Positions 61,145 to 64,000 of a stretch of 64,000 nt of DNA are shown piece after piece. The position numbers were made by a program, and so were the translations under genes. The notes beneath the pieces were generated by a model. It ran no database searches, was not told the DNA's origin, and was given only the letters and a program-made list of their open reading frames with translations. Origin of the DNA: Erythrocercus mccallii (lineage: Eukaryota > Chordata > Aves > Passeriformes > Dicruridae); NCBI GenBank assembly GCA_013397435.1, contig VZRG01001468.1:31358-95357 (forward strand), in the 5' to 3' direction. The stretch's first letter is position 1. Each line of letters starts with the position of its first letter.

Positions 61145-61485
61145 CACTGCCCTACAACTCCCTGCAAGGAGGTTGTAGACAGGTGAGGGTCAGTCTTTTC
61201 TTCCAGGTAACAAGCAATAGAACAAGAAGAAACAGCCTGAAGTTGCACCAGGAAAGGTTTAGGTTGGATATTAGGAAATATTTCTTCTCTGAAAGAGTGG
61301 TCAGGCATTGGAACAGGCTGCCCAGGGAAGTGGTGGAATCACCATCCCTGGAAGTGTTCAAACAGCAGGTAGATGTCATGCTTAGGGACATGGTTTAGTG
61401 GTGGGCTTAGCAGTGTTAGGTTAATGATTGGACTCAATAATCTGAGAGTTCTTCTCCGACTTTAATTATTCTATAATTCTGTACT
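61145..61485 (+). mobile_element. CR1 LINE 3' end, 5'-truncated
   Basis: CCTACAACTCCCTGCAAGGA begins a match that runs through CAGGTGAGGGTCAGTCTTTT, GGTTTAGGTTGGATATTAGG, a CATTGGAACAGGCTGCCCAG segment and GGACATGGTTTAGTGGTG. It ends ATTATTCTATAATTCTGT, a decayed octamer tail. This is the most complete CR1 3' end in the window, about 340 bases. The open frame across it is a remnant of element sequence, not a host gene. Confidence 0.95.
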
Positions 61486-64000
61486 GACCCATATGGGCTT
61501 CCCCAACCCGCAACACACCAGCATGACTGACCAGGACTCACTCACTGCTTACCCCAGCGCAAAGTGAGGAATCTGTGGGGTCTACAAGGCTGGATTAAAG
61601 CTGCAGCCACAGCCCTGTTAAACAGCAGCCCAGGGTTACCCCAGGATTTCAACCACTGCTGTAAGTTTTTCTCAACATCTTCCCATGGGAGTAGCTGAAC
61701 ACAACCCCCATCCCCTCCAGGTGAAAGGTGCAGAAGGATGAAGCCCAAGGAGATTAAGCAGGTGCATGAAGGGGTCTGGGGAGACTGCAGCATGGCTCAT
61801 ATTACAGCTGACGTCCCCAGAGACACCATCCTGGACTTTGCAGGATGCTGTCACAGGATGGAAACCACGTGGGCTCATGCTCTGCAATAAACCATGCTGC
61901 AAACCAAACCCCACGAGCAGCAGTTTATTGAACAGGCAGGCTGCAAGGATCTGCAAGAGCTAATAATAGTGTCTTCCTCTAACAAGCTCATTTAGCTTCT
62001 GAAACAGTGAAATCATCTCTGGCATATCCCTCTTGATCACTGTGGTTGTATCTTGTGTTTCTATCAAGGCATTACTAATAGCTAATATTCATTGTGGTAT
62101 TTCAATATGGGATTTGCTCCCACTCTGCAAAATAGCCCTGGTTCAGCCCCAGGGAATATAAACAACAGCAGCTATCAGAAGTGTTAAGCAGTTGAAAATT
62201 CTCCTCGGTTTTTGCCAGTCTTTTACATAATTTCATTGGTTCTTTGTGAAAGGGAGCCCTTCCTCCCTGTGTGTGCTGGGCAGAGCCTGTCCCAGGGGAG
62301 CAGCTGGGCTCAGCTCAGTGCCCCAGCATTGAGGGGAAAGTGCCTTGGCTGCACCATGGGTGGGAAGATTTTTATCTTGGCACTACCACAAATATATCCC
62401 TGCAAACAACAGCCAGTGCTTCTTACCCCCTTGAGCCAAGGACATCAGCCTAACAGTGGGGAACCGAGCACTGATCCCATGAAAGAATAAGGCTTCAGCC
62501 CATGAGACTGAACTACCTCACAACTGAAACACCAGACAAGAGGATGCTCACTCTGCAAAACCATTCCTCAGCCTTTAGTGTCTTTCTCAGTCCTCTTCTG
62601 GTCTCTTTATGTGATACTGTGTTACATACCCACCTGCAGCCTTCATGTCCAACAATTTTCAGGCACTCCTATGGACCCAGACCATGCACACTGCTTGCTG
62701 GAAGCCACCAGCACCGCTCACAGTTTACACCATCTGACAGTATGGCAGTTCCCTTCACCTGCAGCATGGGTTTTGGTAGCATTAACAGAAAGTGTGGACA
62801 CTCTCCAGCCCCAACTTGGATCCTGTGGATGCAGCCAATGGTTATCAGCAGAGTCTGCCATCATCCCAGCCTCCTGCCATGTTTTCAGTTACAAGCTCCA
62901 TTCCTCCCGGGTTTTATTTTCACTAAGAATTCTTCATAACTTGTATTTATTTGCTCAGTGTCAGTTAGATGTCTGCTTTTCTGCCTGGACTATCTTTAGC
63001 TTCCAAAATATTTTGCATTTCAGGAAAGTATTTGAGCAACTTTTCTGAGAAGAAATAAGGCAGAGCATCAGCACACAGAAACTGTCCTATTTGTTTTTTC
63101 TCTTTCCTGTGTGGAGGCATCCACGACCTGTCCTGAAATGACTGAGCAAGGCTTGTACCCAAGGTAAGATTAGTGACGCTCATGGCAATAGGATGGGTAT
63201 GGCAGCACACAGCCATGCAGAGGCCAGCTCATAGTTTTTCACTAAAGAAGGATTTCCATCTAATGCCCAGGGAGGGATGTGCATAAAACTGAACTCCCAG
63301 AAAACTTGTAGGATTAGTTTTCTCTTTTTGTTGTCACTGGGACAGTTGTTTGCCTGTAATACTTGCCACGTGGTTTGAGTCCTGGTTTTCCTTCTCAAGC
63401 ATTTTCCTTTAAGAATCAGTGCCTGCACTATTTGCAGACAATCATTAGCATGTTAACTTCTGATTTGCATATGCAAATTAGCTATTTGCCTTTTCTATTT
63501 TAATTTTAGCACATCCAAATAACAAGCAATGAAAATAACAGGAATATATTACGTTAGAAATATGTTATGTTACAATATAGTATCATATAATATGGGATAT
63601 TTTGGAAAGTGTTTTGCACACAGACCCAAGCATTAATGGTAGGAAGTCCCCTTTGAGATAAATGAGCAGGAGAGGTTTGAGAGTGTCAGTCTGGGACTGG
63701 CACACACCCCAGTCACCCATCCCTCCCATGCAGGCTGTCACATTGCAGAGCAGCTCTGGTGAAGGCAGTCTGGGCTCTCTTTGGACCATAAGCATCACTC
63801 AGGGTGGGGCTTAACCCATTCCAGTCACCTTCAGAGCCTCTGCCACTTATGAGGACAACTCCTAGGCAGCTGGACCTGATCTAGCTCTTCTCAACCATGC
63901 CAGCACACACGGACAGACCTCACTGCCGTGGGACTGTGCTGATGCCCAGCTCCATCCACTGCCTCTCCCCGTGGTGCTGCAGAGCTGGCAGGACCATTGC
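61486..64000. other. intergenic, no gene recognised
   Basis: No exon or RNA gene is supportable. The stretch includes a POU palindrome at 63463-63478 followed by about 120 bases of very A/T-rich sequence. Confidence 0.4.
63463..63478. promoter_or_regulatory. perfect 16-bp palindrome of two POU octamers
   Basis: ATTTGCATATGCAAAT consists of two inverted copies of the ATGCAAAT octamer joined without a gap. It contains a TGCATATGCA centre related to dimeric POU sites, and TTAGC follows. Any binding is inferred from the motif only. Confidence 0.55.

Noticed and set aside
61045..61398. 117-codon open frame
   Set aside because: Most of it lies within the CR1 3' end and is not a host gene.
1..64000. 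CRISPR array, tRNA, rRNA, operon or prokaryotic element
   Set aside because: Nothing resembling direct-repeat/spacer arrays, cloverleaf genes or bacterial gene organisation was seen. The sequence is vertebrate.

Overview
The window looks like a bird genome, probably a neoavian and possibly a songbird. Its interspersed repeats are almost all short, 5'-truncated CR1 LINE copies ending in the ATTCTRTG octamer typical of birds. It also holds one solitary retroviral LTR, little other repeat mass and small sharp CpG islands. Its one complete gene matches vertebrate KBTBD8 codon for codon in length. No prokaryotic or plasmid feature is present.

Layout. Bases 1-420 are an in-register 30-bp minisatellite running off the left edge, followed by an orphan CpG-rich block (about 420-735). 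Bases 1,000-9,500 are non-genic, with two CR1 tails and a diverged 69-bp repeat pair. At 9,560-9,817 on the minus strand sits one clear exon: the first coding exon of a monocarboxylate transporter (SLC16 family), with good splice sites on both sides. Its later exons are not recognisable downstream in this window. Bases 9,818-18,900 are intergenic or SLC16 5' intronic sequence, with a CR1 tail and a complete solo LTR (13,144-13,726) bounded by a perfect 6-bp target-site duplication.

KBTBD8 occupies about 18,900-28,150 on the minus strand. Four coding exons (28,092-28,077; 26,765-26,555; 25,932-24,818; 22,566-22,103) join in phase to exactly 601 codons plus stop. They encode a BTB-BACK-kelch adaptor for CUL3 ubiquitin ligase. 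Its promoter lies in a CpG island and carries an inverted CCAAT box, three ZNF143/STAF-type motifs and a YY1-type motif. A long T-rich probable 3' UTR follows the stop.

From 28,600 to 64,000 no protein gene can be supported. This gene-poor stretch holds a local tandem duplication at 42,764-43,542 that includes a MIR-like SINE relic, a CR1 copy at 61,145-61,485, a perfect 16-bp palindrome made of two POU octamers at 63,463-63,478, and several AT-rich blocks that look like conserved non-coding elements but need alignment to prove. The two genes share a strand and show no sign of working together. I found no convincing previously undescribed system; the most useful leads are the lone SLC16 exon, the LTR, the promoter motif cluster, the duplication and the POU palindrome.
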